Shown here one piece after another: positions 55,526-64,000 of a stretch of DNA of 64,000 bases. The DNA lies in the NCBI GenBank assembly GCA_024509875.1, contig JAMPIV010012264.1, forward strand, positions 43,201-107,200, read 5' to 3'. The notes under the pieces were generated by a model. The model worked only from the letters and a program-made list of their open reading frames with translations, did not search any database and was not told the DNA's origin. Numbering within the stretch: position 1 is the first letter of the stretch; every line of letters starts with the position of its first letter. The position numbers were made by a program, and so were the translations under genes. This stretch comes from Oreohelix idahoensis (lineage: Eukaryota; Mollusca; Gastropoda; Stylommatophora; Oreohelicidae).

Positions 55526-57097
55526 CTATTTCTCATGGTCCCCATCTGGTTTCACATGTAGGCTCCTTATTAAGTCTGCCCTATATCTTTTTGGAAGAAC
55601 CAGCTGTCCGTGACCATTGGATCTAGTTCCGGCCTTCCTATACATCAACTTGTTTTTCATGTAAAAATCTCCCTTGCCTGGAGTTGTATGACAAGTTGAC
55701 AATTTTCTGAAACAAGGCTTGAGTGTTTTATCCCCAGCCTGTGCCTTCCTCATCTCTTCTGGAGTGGTATCCAACATAATATCCTCCTCCTGTCTTGAGG
55801 TCGACCTGACCTGAAGGGTTGCCATATACACAGGTTTCCTTCTGCAACGGTCAGTGTCATGATTGTCCATCTGACAATTCTTACACCACCTTTTTCCTTG
55901 GTTGAAAGATTTTCTTTCATCATATTTCCTTTCATCGAATTGTGGGAATTTATTTTTATTTTCATACCGTGGCCTATCAAATTGGTGCTTACCTTTATTT
56001 TGATCCTTAGGATCAAATTTATTAAAGTTCTGTGGTGCCCTAAAGTTGTCCACCTGTTTCTTTTTATTACCTGTTACCTCTGCTTGAGCTGCTTGATACC
56101 TTTCAGCAACATTTAGCAACTCACCCAGCCTCTCTGCACCTTGTTCCATGAGAAACTTTCTCAGGTCTGGAGCCATGGACTCTCTTAGTTGCTCTATAAG
56201 GACCATTTCCTTAAGATCTTGGGTTTTCCCCAGAGAAGTCCATTTCTCCAAGTATGTCTCTATTCGTGCAGAGAACTGGTGATAGGTTTCACCTGACAGT
56301 AGTTTAGCATTCCTAAATTTTTTCCTGTAAAATTCTGCATTCTTTTCATACCTTAACAAAAGAGCCTGCTTTAGCATGTCATAATTTTCCTGATCACCTC
56401 TGCTCATTTTTGCAAAAACTTCATAAGCTGCCCCACGAAGTCCCTGAGATAACTTTAAGCTCCACCTTTCTCTCCCTAACCCATACGTGGTAGCTAATAG
56501 TTCATACCTATTTATATAGCTCTCAATATCATCGTCTTTCTCAACAAAATGATCTAAATGAAAATTCATAGCTGAGATTGAGGCTCCTTGAGTAACCGTA
56601 GCATCAGAGGCAAAGGGACTGGCACCATTTTCAGGAGCATGGCCTTGAAACTCAAACTCCCTTAGTCGTAATTCATGTTCCCTTTGTAATCTTTTCTCCT
56701 CCTTTTCTGCTTCCCTCTCTGCAGTCAATCTTCTTTCTTCTGCAGCTTGTCTTCTTTCCTCGGCTTCCCTTTCTGCAGCTAATTTCTTCTCTTCTGCTGC
56801 TAATCTTTTGTCTTCTCTTTCTGCTTCCAATTTCTTAGCCTCAGCCTCAATCTGCAACCTCTTAGTCTCAGCCTCAGCTTCAATCTGCAACCTCTTAGTC
56901 TCAGCCTCAGCTTCAAATTGTAACTTCTTAATTTCCCTTTCAGCCTCTAACCTTCTTTCGGCTTCAAACCTTCTTTCTTCGCGTTCAATAAATTTGTCAC
57001 ATTCCGTAGTAACATAGGCAACCATAACTTGCCCATCTAATCCTAACTCTTTTGCAGTCTGAACCGCAGCAGATCGAAATTTGGCCAGGTCCGCCAT
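55526..57097 (-). CDS. Gmr1-like gag with SCAN-like capsid region, zinc knuckle and fused integrase N-terminus (523 codons)
   Basis: Residues 35-150 form a highly charged coiled coil with near-repeats of KRLQIEAEAET. The capsid region is about 175-340; its second half (FRNAKLLSGETYHQFSARIE, EKWTSLGK, EQLRESMAPDLRKFL, LGELLNVAERYQAAQ, 261-338) has the pattern of the vertebrate SCAN domain, which is known to derive from the capsid of Gmr1-like elements. A CCHC zinc knuckle, CKNCQMDNHDTDRC, is at 405-418. From 450 the frame runs into AQAGDKTLKPCF and LPKRYRADLIRSLHVKPDGD, the pre-integrase and first half of the HHCC finger. No DT/SG protease motif lies between, although the degenerate copy at 27390-27640 retains a protease-like end. 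The protein would package element RNA and assemble particles. Confidence 0.9.
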   Translation of the reverse strand: MADLAKFRSAAVQTAKELGLDGQVMVAYVTTECDKFIEREERRFEAERRLEAEREIKKLQFEAEAETKRLQIEAEAETKRLQIEAEAKKLEAEREDKRLAAEEKKLAAEREAEERRQAAEERRLTAEREAEKEEKRLQREHELRLREFEFQGHAPENGASPFASDATVTQGASISAMNFHLDHFVEKDDDIESYINRYELLATTYGLGRERWSLKLSQGLRGAAYEVFAKMSRGDQENYDMLKQALLLRYEKNAEFYRKKFRNAKLLSGETYHQFSARIETYLEKWTSLGKTQDLKEMVLIEQLRESMAPDLRKFLMEQGAERLGELLNVAERYQAAQAEVTGNKKKQVDNFRAPQNFNKFDPKDQNKGKHQFDRPRYENKNKFPQFDERKYDERKSFNQGKRWCKNCQMDNHDTDRCRRKPVYMATLQVRSTSRQEEDIMLDTTPEEMRKAQAGDKTLKPCFRKLSTCHTTPGKGDFYMKNKLMYRKAGTRSNGHGQLVLPKRYRADLIRSLHVKPDGDHEK

Positions 57098-57256
57098 TGT
57101 CTATCAGGTAACTTAATACAATGTCTAAACAACAATTCAATCTCTAATGGACAACACAGGCACCGTGAGCTCAACCTTATTTAATTCCACCCAAGGATAC
57201 CTTTTAATTCTTATATTCCCTGAAGTGAATTACCCCCAATATTTTTAATAGTTAAA

Positions 57257-57284
57257 GATTCAAAATCCCAAGAGCGAGACCCCA
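57257..57284 (-). promoter_or_regulatory. Primer binding site candidate
   Basis: Five bases inside the 5' LTR the minus strand reads TGGGGTCTCGCTCTTGGGAT. Read on the plus strand the segment looks like the 3' end of a tRNA, with a T-arm-like GATTCAAAATCC, and ending in CCA. The primer tRNA is not named. Confidence 0.55.
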
Positions 57285-57289
57285 ATATA

Positions 57290-59677
57290 TGTGGTGAAGT
57301 GGGATGTTATAAATACTTATAGGGAACTTAGTGTACTGACTGAGATCAGCTGTGAAGGTATCTATATCTATTAAGAGTAGTGTATTATAGATAACCTTAC
57401 TTGCTACCACATATCTCTTTATCTCAGTCAGAATTATTCTGGAATAGTGTGATGCTACGTTATGTGTCTAGGGTATGTGTATGGTGAAGTGTAAGTCACA
57501 ACAACAGACAGATAAACAATTTAATTTAATCCACTACTCTTGACAACACTGTGACACTCACATACATATAACACTCTATGAGAATATCTTAAAGAAGTCA
57601 CTAGTAACGTTTCAAATAACAATATGTATTCATTACTGGCATGAATGAATATGTGTCCTGATTCAACTACAAGGGAACCAGGAATCACAATCAATTTAAA
57701 TTACAAGTTATGTACAGAATGTATTTAATATGAATATTGTAGTGACATATATTATTACCAATGTTCTATGTGTGTCAATTGTGTAGTGGTAAAATGAGGT
57801 AATACTGGTTTTGTTTTGTTCAAGCTCTGTTGGTATTTGTCATCATGACTTCAATAGTTTGTCTTTAGGGACCATTATTGTAGATGTTCACAGTTCCTGA
57901 TTTTAAGACAAGTAAATTCCCCTCTTAATGTTAATTTTAAAAAATCAGTTCAAGATGAGGGGACATAATGTTGAGCTCAGCTGGCCAACTCTGCTTATCT
58001 TTAGTGATGGCGGCAGGAAAGGACTCCTCTGCTCGAATTCTCCTCTGGGCTCAGGAGACACCTCACTGATAGCTAAAAAGACCAAGGAGTATGCTGTCCG
58101 ACTCTGGATTCAGCAAATCTCTGACCAGGTGCTGCTCACTACCATCAAGACCACTGTCCCTGAAATCAAGAAGGATGTACCTTCTACTTCATAACTAATT
58201 TATATTCTCTTTTACACTGATCACAATACAGCACAAACATTGCGTTCAGAGCGTTAGGCCAACAGTCAGCTTCATTTGAAATACTTTATTCCAGTATTAC
58301 CCTTCTTAATGGTTACTACGCCTCTGCACTTCCAGCATTATTTCTTTCTAGTCCATCATCCAGGTGTCAGTGTACTACTTGGCCATTCCATGCCGTTTTA
58401 CTTCTCTCCGACACCCTCTGTTCAGGCTGGAGCATTATAGGCTTTACCTCACGTTTGCCACTGAACTACACATATATATACAGGCATAAATCAACAATTC
58501 ACATTCAATTTTTCATTAAAAGATACTGAATGGTTCAAGCTTACCACAATTTCATGGAAATAAACACAGATACGTTGATTAGCAATGAATTCTGGCACAA
58601 ACTGGCACAAATTCCGTTCTGCCTATGTTCCAGGCTTTTATTTTAGCAAAAATGTGAGCTGGCTTCAACGTACTGTCGCTTTATCAAGCTTATTTGAATT
58701 AGTGGTCTCGAACTAACGCTCCCAAGTGTGTATATCAGCGAGACTGGCCAATGAGCCACGTTTCGACAAGTGTTTGAAAAAATGTTATCTTTTCCCGTCT
58801 CCCCCAACAACCAAGATAGTATTTATAGCCCGACCAATCGTGGTTAGGCTTTCATTTGTTGCGCTCCAATCAATTTGGAGTTTACATGGTAGGCTATTTA
58901 TGTAACGTAAGGTTTTTTCAAACACGTTATAAAAAAAATTTTATGAGCAGAAATGATTTTATGCTGTCAGGCACCCCCAATATTTTATTTTGGGTATAAT
59001 TTATTAATTCCTGGACTATTTGCGTAACGTTTTACATATTATTTGTCAGCAAACCCTAAGGAACCCAAAAATACTAATTTAAAGGAGCTACGTGGCTGCG
59101 TTCAAAATATGCAATTTCTTCTATCTCCTGTTTAGAAGATGTGCTGTCTGGGTACTGTTATGTGTTCAAACGTAAACCCATATAATGTTGTCTTTTCTAA
59201 TAAGAGTCTGTTATGATTTATAAACCTAACTCTGGGAAAGGGTAGTGTATTTTATCACTGTCCGTCTGAAAAAAAAATTAGTGCATGTAGACTTACACGC
59301 GTGATGGTAGTAATTGTGTATCGCGCGAAGCGGGTTTAGTGTTCGGCTTTCTGCCTCTCCCTTCTCTTTTTATCCCTTTAGTCCATCTGTTCGTTCGTTT
59401 TGGTAACGCAGTATAATTAATGTTAGGGTTAATTTAGGTCATTACGCAGTACGTCTCAATGCTTTTCCAAGAAATACAGCACACGTTTCATTGAAGAAGG
59501 CGGGTAATAATACAGTAAGCTTTACTATCAACGTGAAAGCGTTACAATTTGCAGACGAAGCAGAAAACAAGGGGGATTTCGAGTACATTCTTTGGGACAG
59601 CACTGTCATTTTACCATTGCTCTTCTCTTTATTAATTTTATTTGTTAGGCTTCATATTTACCTAATAATTTATATAT
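57290..59677 (-). repeat. 5' LTR of the Gmr1-like element, lacking its outermost 23 bp
   Basis: Same sequence as 50622-53010 with about 15 differences, several clustered near 57400-57460 and others in A-runs. It stops at TTTATATAT and is fused to TCCCCTTACAC of the surrounding LTR. Confidence 0.9.
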
Positions 59678-59705
59678 TCCCCTTACACTAAAACTGTTCG
59701 TTACA
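59678..59705 (-). repeat. Outer end of the gag-only element's 5' LTR (28 bp)
   Basis: Identical to 45062-45089. Next to it is the target duplication GACCA. It proves that the two halves of this LTR belong together. Confidence 0.88.
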
Positions 59706-60385
59706 GACCACCGTTTGCAGCAAGGCATTCAAGACAGCGTAGACGCATCGAGTCCACAAGGGTCCGAAGAGTATCCCGAGGAACAGCTTGCCATTCCTGA
59801 AGCAGAAATGCAGTCAGCTGTGCAACATCCATTGGCAGGGGGTGATTTGTTGACAATCTTCGACCAAGGACATCGCAGAGGTGCTCAATCGGAGGTGAAT
59901 GAGCTGGCAGTGAAGCGAGATTCATCAGTGAAGAGAACTTGACTCCATTGTTGCCTTGTCCATCGGATGTGCTCGCGACACCGAGTAACACGGGCTCTGC
60001 GATGAGCAGGAGTAAGAGGGATTCTGACTGCAGGACGTCGAGCAGCCAGTCCAAATTCATGTAAACGTCTGCGAATGGTGCTTTGACTGACATTAACGTT
60101 TATAGTTTGTCCCAGCTGACATCTTAGAGTGGAACAAGTCACTGTTCGATGGCGCAGGGCTGACAACAAGAGGTACCGGTCATCATGTCTATTGGTGCAT
60201 CTAGGGCGACCTGGCCGGTGGCGATCCTCCACACTTCCTGTGGCCTGAAATCTCTCCAAAATTCTTTGGATAGTAGAGTGTGACACTGCAAGCCGTCTAG
60301 CAACCTCATGGACAGATAGACCACTTTCAACCCACGTTATAGCCCTCATTCTTTGTAAGGTGTCAAGACTTCTTCTCGGTGGCAT
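59706..60385 (-). pseudogene. Tc1 transposase, internally deleted and split
   Basis: From MPPRRSLDTLQ (60385): bipartite paired-like DNA-binding domain with ESGLSVHEVARRLAVSHST (first helix-turn-helix), the GRPRCT hook, and STIRRRLHEFGLAARR (second). VLFTDESRF (about 59950-59925) carries the first catalytic aspartate. The chain then jumps, with a frame change, to PPIEHLCDVLGRR, the region after the second aspartate's PDLNPIEHLWD motif, and runs to CLAANGG. So about 100 residues including the second catalytic aspartate are deleted. The last residues are at 43714-43732. Inactive. Confidence 0.88.
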
Positions 60386-60739
60386 GGTTTTTGCAAGTGA
60401 TGAAACTACCCTAAGTCTGCTGATTAAAAAAGAGATTAAGAGTGAACTCTGTTCACGAAAAGTCGCCATTGCACGTGGAATGTCAATCAGCACGATTACT
60501 TCACCTGTTTGGTTGTACGGAAGTTTGAAAAAACAGTTTTAAAATGTGAATTTAGGGTCAGCAAACCAAATTGCACGTGAGCACCATTGTTGTCGGTGAG
60601 TTGTTTTTATCCTTAACGTGCATAGAGGACTGTCAGAGGAAGATATTGCACCCATTTTTACTAAAAACTTTCTTCATTTAATCATTCTATGCGCTTATAT
60701 AAAAGTGTATTGAAAATAATAGGGTGGCCCTTGACTTTT
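60386..60739 (-). other. 5' flank and right terminal repeat of the Tc1 element
   Basis: Untranslated. Ends GGGTGGCCCTTGACTTTT, interrupted by the LINE-A insertion; the remainder of the terminal repeat is at 62017-62039. Confidence 0.8.
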
Positions 60740-62016
60740 CTTCTTCTTCTTCGATCCTTAACCACCGACCGTCAAAGCAGTCAGTGGCCATCACGCCTAG
60801 TGGCGTCTTGTAGGGCAACAACAAATTGATTCCACTTTGCACGGTCGGTGGCCATCCTTCGTACAGTGCCCCAACTCTGGTTCATTCTTTGCATCTCAGC
60901 CTCCACAGTCCTCCGCCAAGTTGTTTTTAGGTCGGCCTCTCTTTCGCTTTCCTTCAGGGGTCCAAAGCATAGCTGTTCTTGTGATGGCATCGGGGTCTCT
61001 TCTGAGGACATGACCAACCCAGCTCCAGCGTCTGCCAGCTATGATGGTGTGCATGTCCTCTTGCTTGCTACGAGTAAGCAGATCTTGGTTGGTGATGGTA
61101 TTCGGCCAAAAGATGCGGTGAATTTTTCTTAGGCATGTTGTGTGAAAAGAGGACAATTTTGACATTTCCTTCTCTGTGACTCTCCAGCATTCCGCACCAT
61201 AGAGAAGCACAGAAAGCACGCAACTCTGGTATAATCTTAATTTTGTGCTTGTGCTGTATTGGGAGGACTTCCAGATGTTATTTAGGCTAAAGAAGGCTGT
61301 TCTTGCCTTATTCATTCTGATGTTGATGTCTTTGCCTGCCCCACCGTCTGGTGTTACTATGCTTCCTAGGTATGTGAAGGTATCTGTCTGTGCCAATTGC
61401 TGATTCCTTACTGATATGGGCTCAGGGTTGCTCACATTGAGCGTCATGACCTCAGACTTCTTTAAATGATGTTCAAGCCCACCTGCTGGCTAAATTTATT
61501 AAGTCTATCCGTTTTTTCCTGGATGTGTTGATGTGAATGTGCCAGCAGTGCAATGTCATCTGCATATTCCAGATCTTCCAATGTAGAAAATGTAGTCCAT
61601 CTTATTCCTCTTGGACTGCCCTCTGTTATCTGGCGCATCACCCAGTCTATGACTGTTAAAAAAAGAGTGGTTGATAAGGGGCATCCCTGTCGTACTCCTG
61701 TCTTCACCTCGAAGGTTAGGTTGCTCTGCCCAACACTACACGTAAAGTTGGCATAGAGGCTTTTTATGATTGCCACTATGCAGCTTGGAATTCCATAAGC
61801 CCTCAGTATTTTCCATAAACTGTCCCTATGTATGCTGTCAAAAGCCTTTTCAAAATCAACAAAATTTATGTAAAGTTGTTTTTGCCATTCTGAGCACTGC
61901 TCTATAATGTTCCTGAGAGTGAATATATGGTCTACACATCTTCTGTTCTTTCTAAATCCTGCTTGTTCTTTCCTCAGTTTGTAGTCTACTGCCTTTGAAA
62001 TTCTCTGTATAATTAT
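60740..62016 (-). mobile_element. LINE-A copy inserted in the Tc1 terminal repeat, 12-bp target duplication
   Basis: The perfect duplication CCCTTGACTTTT lies at 60728-60739 and 62017-62028. On the minus strand the LINE begins at the RT block IIIQRISKAVDY and ends with GATCGAAGAAGAAG. 1277 bp, 5'-truncated. Confidence 0.95.
60781..62010 (-). pseudogene. LINE-A reverse transcriptase, broken
   Basis: EQAGFRKNRR, INFVDFEKAFDSI, KTGVRQGCPLS and LEYADDIALLAHS with both catalytic aspartates (62000-61530), then a frameshift at FSQQVGLNI (near 61470), the frame MTLNVSNPEPISVRNQQLA to WVGHVLRRDPDAI (61447-61000), KRKRGRPKNN, a second frameshift near 60910, and EAEMQRMNQSWGT to the end. Differs from the 8710 copy at few positions. 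No endonuclease. Confidence 0.88.
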
Positions 62017-62041
62017 CCCTTGACTTTTGACGAGTAGTATA

Positions 62042-62829
62042 TAAGGCAGAAGAGTTCAGGACCACCACTGGCGTAAGACAAGGTGATATCATGTCACCTT
62101 ATCTTTTCATACTCCTCATGGACGATGTCATCAAAGCATGTAAGGAGAGAACAAGAAAGTATTCAGTGAGGTACTGGAAGATGAGACAGGTCTGTATTTC
62201 AGAGCTGGCATTTGCTGATGATGTTGTCCTGATTGCTAAATAAGAGGCACATCTCCAATCCAACCTGCAAGTCTGGAAGGAAGAGCTGGAGAAGAGAGGA
62301 TGGTCAAAAGCAGCTGTAAAACAAAATCCATAGTGATATCACAAGAAGACAGAGTACATCAGATTAAGCTGGGAGAACAGGTCCTGGAGCAGGTCGACCA
62401 CTTTAAATACCTCAGAGCTATTATAGACCGAAAGGGAGGAATCAGAGACTAGTTGGCCACTCGAAAAGCAGCAGCTGGAAGACTTTTTTTAGGCCATAAA
62501 TCTAGGATTCCTCACCAAGAGAGAGTTTGGTAAGAAAACAAAGATGGCTGTACACCGCTCCACACATGTCCCTGTGTTGACATATGGATGCGAGTCATGG
62601 GCAATGACTACAACCCACAAAAGCCAGATCCAGACCTCAGAAATGAGGTATATATGAGGAAGGTGGTTCAAGTAACAAGAAGAGACATGGTGCGCAACCA
62701 GACGATACATCAAGGCCTAAAATCCCACCCCCGCAGACCCAAGTAGAACAGTCCCAGCTAAGATGGTTTGGCCATGTCTGCAGAATGGGAGAAGATCGGC
62801 TACCACGACAAGCATGGGAAACAAAGAAA
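62042..62829 (+). pseudogene. LINE-B reverse transcriptase, right part of the host of the Tc1 element
   Basis: KAEEFRTTTGVRQGDIMSPY, DDVIKACKERTRKY, ELAFADDVVLIAK (catalytic FADD, 62206-62240), then a TAA, LQSNLQVWKEELEK, FKYLRAIIDRKGG, YGCESWAMTT, RWFGHVCRMGEDRLPRQAWE. Frameshifts near 62295, 62490 and 62650. Truncated at 62829 by a SINE. It matches the 28033-29029 copy closely along its length. Confidence 0.82.
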
Positions 62830-62837
62830 AGTAAAAA

Positions 62838-63020
62838 GATTCACAGTATCGACACGATTCAGTCTACCCAGCTGTAAATGGGTACCTGACTTCTCACTTG
62901 AGTTAGGGAAGGAAAAGGCAGCGGGGAAAGGTACTGCTCACCCCACCTCTCTATGCATGACCTAGTATAGTGAGGTCTCTAACACTTCACTCCCCTACGG
63001 TAGTATCTGCTATGGGTTAC
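62838..63020 (+). mobile_element. tRNA-headed SINE, body only
   Basis: From GATTCACAGTATCG (end of the B box) through CAGTCTACCCAGCTGTAAAT, GGAAGGAAAAGGCAGCGG, TCTCTAACACTTCAC and CTGCTATGGGT. The tRNA-like head is missing; the SINE abuts the truncated LINE-B. Confidence 0.82.
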
Positions 63021-64000
63021 TTTCACAATTGCCTCCAGCTGGCAGAAAATAAATTCAATCTGTCTGCTCAACTATATTTTTATCAATACATTGATCAGAT
63101 TGGCAATTTCTGTGTTTCAAGTGTAGTTTCCCATTCATTTCTACTCGTATATTTTTATATATATATTTTTTTAATATGTCAAAATGAGGCCCTGTAAGGG
63201 ATATTTTCTAACACAAATCGTATGGATTCATGCCGAATTTTTCATTTTGGGACCGGTATTTAACGGAGGAGAACATATATATTGAGAAGAAAAGGCCGTC
63301 AAGATTTATGACAGGTCTACTACAACATTGATAAACTATAGGTTTAGCAGTTAGATTTTTGTTTATTTTAATTTTTAAAATATGTCATGCAACCCTTGAT
63401 GGGCAATAATAAGGTATATAGTGTGGGTAATTCAAGATAATAATTCTTATATCAAAATATGGCATCATCATTCCACTTCACTCAGTCCAAATAGAGTAAA
63501 TCAGAAATGCAGAGTGCGTGTGAATGTATGTGTGAATGTATGTGTGAATGACTATGATATAGTGCGTCTATATTTATCGTCCTGTAACTTTTTAAACAAG
63601 TTTCTTATTTTATTTCTCTCCTTTTTGCTCTTTCATCATTTTTAAAGTAATCGTTTATAATCTCGCCTTGTACCTAAGTGTAACTTTAAATATGCCTTTG
63701 ATAATTCCAAAACCTTGCGTTATCCTTGGGAACACATCTGGCTAGGTAGGCATTATGTTTGGCACAGAAGACGTCCAAATGGGAAATAAAAAGAGGTCTT
63801 TTTATATTTAATCCCCTGTTTAAATAAAACGAGTGTCGCCACATTGGGACAATAGCACGCCACCAGAGGGGTCGGCAACAAAGGACTCACGACACGCACA
63901 AAAATGTGGTTACCTGATTGTAGTCTACATTACGAGCGGCATGCTGATGACGTGGTGAAATAATAATTTAAGAGTCGGCAGTATAACATTGAGAACAAAA
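63021..64000. other. AT-rich DNA without supported genes
   Basis: Short imperfect (GTGAATGTAT)n repeat near 63520. No gene or element end recognised. Confidence 0.5.

Larger units (their letters stand above)
50622..59677 (-). mobile_element. Gmr1-like Ty3/gypsy retrotransposon, integrase before RT, lacking protease and integrase core
   Basis: Two direct repeats of about 2.4 kb (50622-53033, 57290-59677) flank, on the minus strand, gag (57097-55526), an integrase zinc-finger segment (55508-55002) and an integrase tail-RT-RNase H frame (54999-53101). In this order integrase precedes RT, opposite to ordinary gypsy elements and as in the Gmr1 group. LTRs start TGTGGTGAAG and the left one ends TTTCATGACA. 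By eye about 15 differences separate the LTRs, so insertion was recent. A later deletion removed the last 23 bp of the right LTR plus part of the host LTR, so no target duplication can be seen. Confidence 0.88.
43733..59705 (-). mobile_element. Gag-only LTR retrotransposon inserted in Tc1, itself invaded by a Gmr1-like element
   Basis: LTRs start TGTTACACCCC and end CGTTACA. The exact 5-bp target duplication GACCA (43728-43732, 59706-59710) shows that the outer ends belong together. Read on the minus strand: 5' LTR (59705-59678 and 50621-50081, split), leader with primer-site candidate, one gag-like gene (49226-47324), about 2 kb of AT-rich non-coding DNA, a purine-rich tract (GGGGGTGAGGTAAGA, complement of 45090-45104), and the 3' LTR (45089-43733). 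No protease, integrase, RT or RNase H motif was found outside the invading element, so it is non-autonomous. Confidence 0.85.
40311..62039 (-). mobile_element. Tc1-like DNA transposon, about 1.3 kb of its own sequence, swollen to 21.7 kb by nested insertions
   Basis: Left end TACTACTCGTCAAAAGTCAA GGGCCAC at 40311; right end in two pieces, GTGGCCCTTGACTTTT (60724-60739) and, after a LINE insertion, CCCTTGACTTTTGACGAGTAGTA ending at 62039. Flanking target duplication TA at 40309-40310 and 62040-62041. Transposase is on the minus strand. Subtracting the three first-order insertions (40443-43592, 43733-59705, 60740-62016) and their duplications leaves about 1308 bp, right for an internally shortened Tc1 element. 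This arithmetic supports the boundaries. Confidence 0.88.

Overview
The window looks like nuclear DNA of an invertebrate animal, most likely a lophotrochozoan and my best guess is a mollusc. It is AT-rich, has eukaryotic splice and promoter signals, long simple repeats, tRNA-headed SINEs, several LINE families, and Tc1, pogo, hAT, Helitron and Ty3/gypsy elements. No operons, bacterial genes, rRNA genes or CRISPR arrays were seen. The species is inferred, not proven. Nearly every long reading frame belongs to a mobile element. Only two short candidate exons look like host genes: a minus-strand class A GPCR first exon at 12362-12537 resembling prostanoid receptors, and a plus-strand signal-peptide exon at 16046-16122 ending at a GTAAGT donor, with a CRE palindrome just upstream.

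Layout. 1-1700: the end of a gypsy pol gene and a possible LTR. 1.9-5.6 kb: minisatellites, a TGACGTCA-bearing repeat and a SINE piece. 5.6-10.5 kb: an old LINE split by two hAT elements. The larger hAT (6350-10424) has a BED-finger transposase pseudogene that was itself hit by a LINE 3' end, a gypsy LTR and a second LINE. 10.8-22 kb: a 70-bp tandem array, the two candidate host exons and otherwise unassigned DNA. 22.6-25.1 kb: a broken LINE (LINE-A). 26.4-29.8 kb: a degenerate Gmr1-like gypsy element split by a LINE-B copy. 30.4-32.1 kb: a head-to-tail array of 470-bp units with a tRNA-type promoter, then a tRNA-SINE. 33.1-35.7 kb: a Helitron helicase remnant split by an element carrying a conserved unnamed gene. 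36-40.3 kb: microsatellites, SINE and LINE pieces.

The main structure is 40311-62039. It is a roughly 1.3-kb Tc1-like transposon swollen to about 21.7 kb by insertions inside insertions. It sits in a LINE-B copy whose reading frame is restored when the transposon and one TA are removed. Inside it are: (1) a Gmr1-like solo LTR (40443-43592) holding a pogo-type element (42414-43290); (2) a gag-only LTR retrotransposon (43733-59705, target duplication GACCA) whose 5' LTR was entered by a nearly intact Gmr1-like element (50622-59677); and (3) a LINE-A copy (60740-62016) in the Tc1 terminal repeat, flanked by a 12-bp duplication.

The inner Gmr1-like element has the unusual order gag, integrase, reverse transcriptase, RNase H. 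Its RT and RNase H are intact and its LTRs nearly identical, but protease and the integrase catalytic core are missing. The gag-only element and this core-less element are the best candidates for something not yet described. Coordinates, duplications and reading frames were worked out by eye from the sequence; family assignments rest on recalled motifs and no database search was run.
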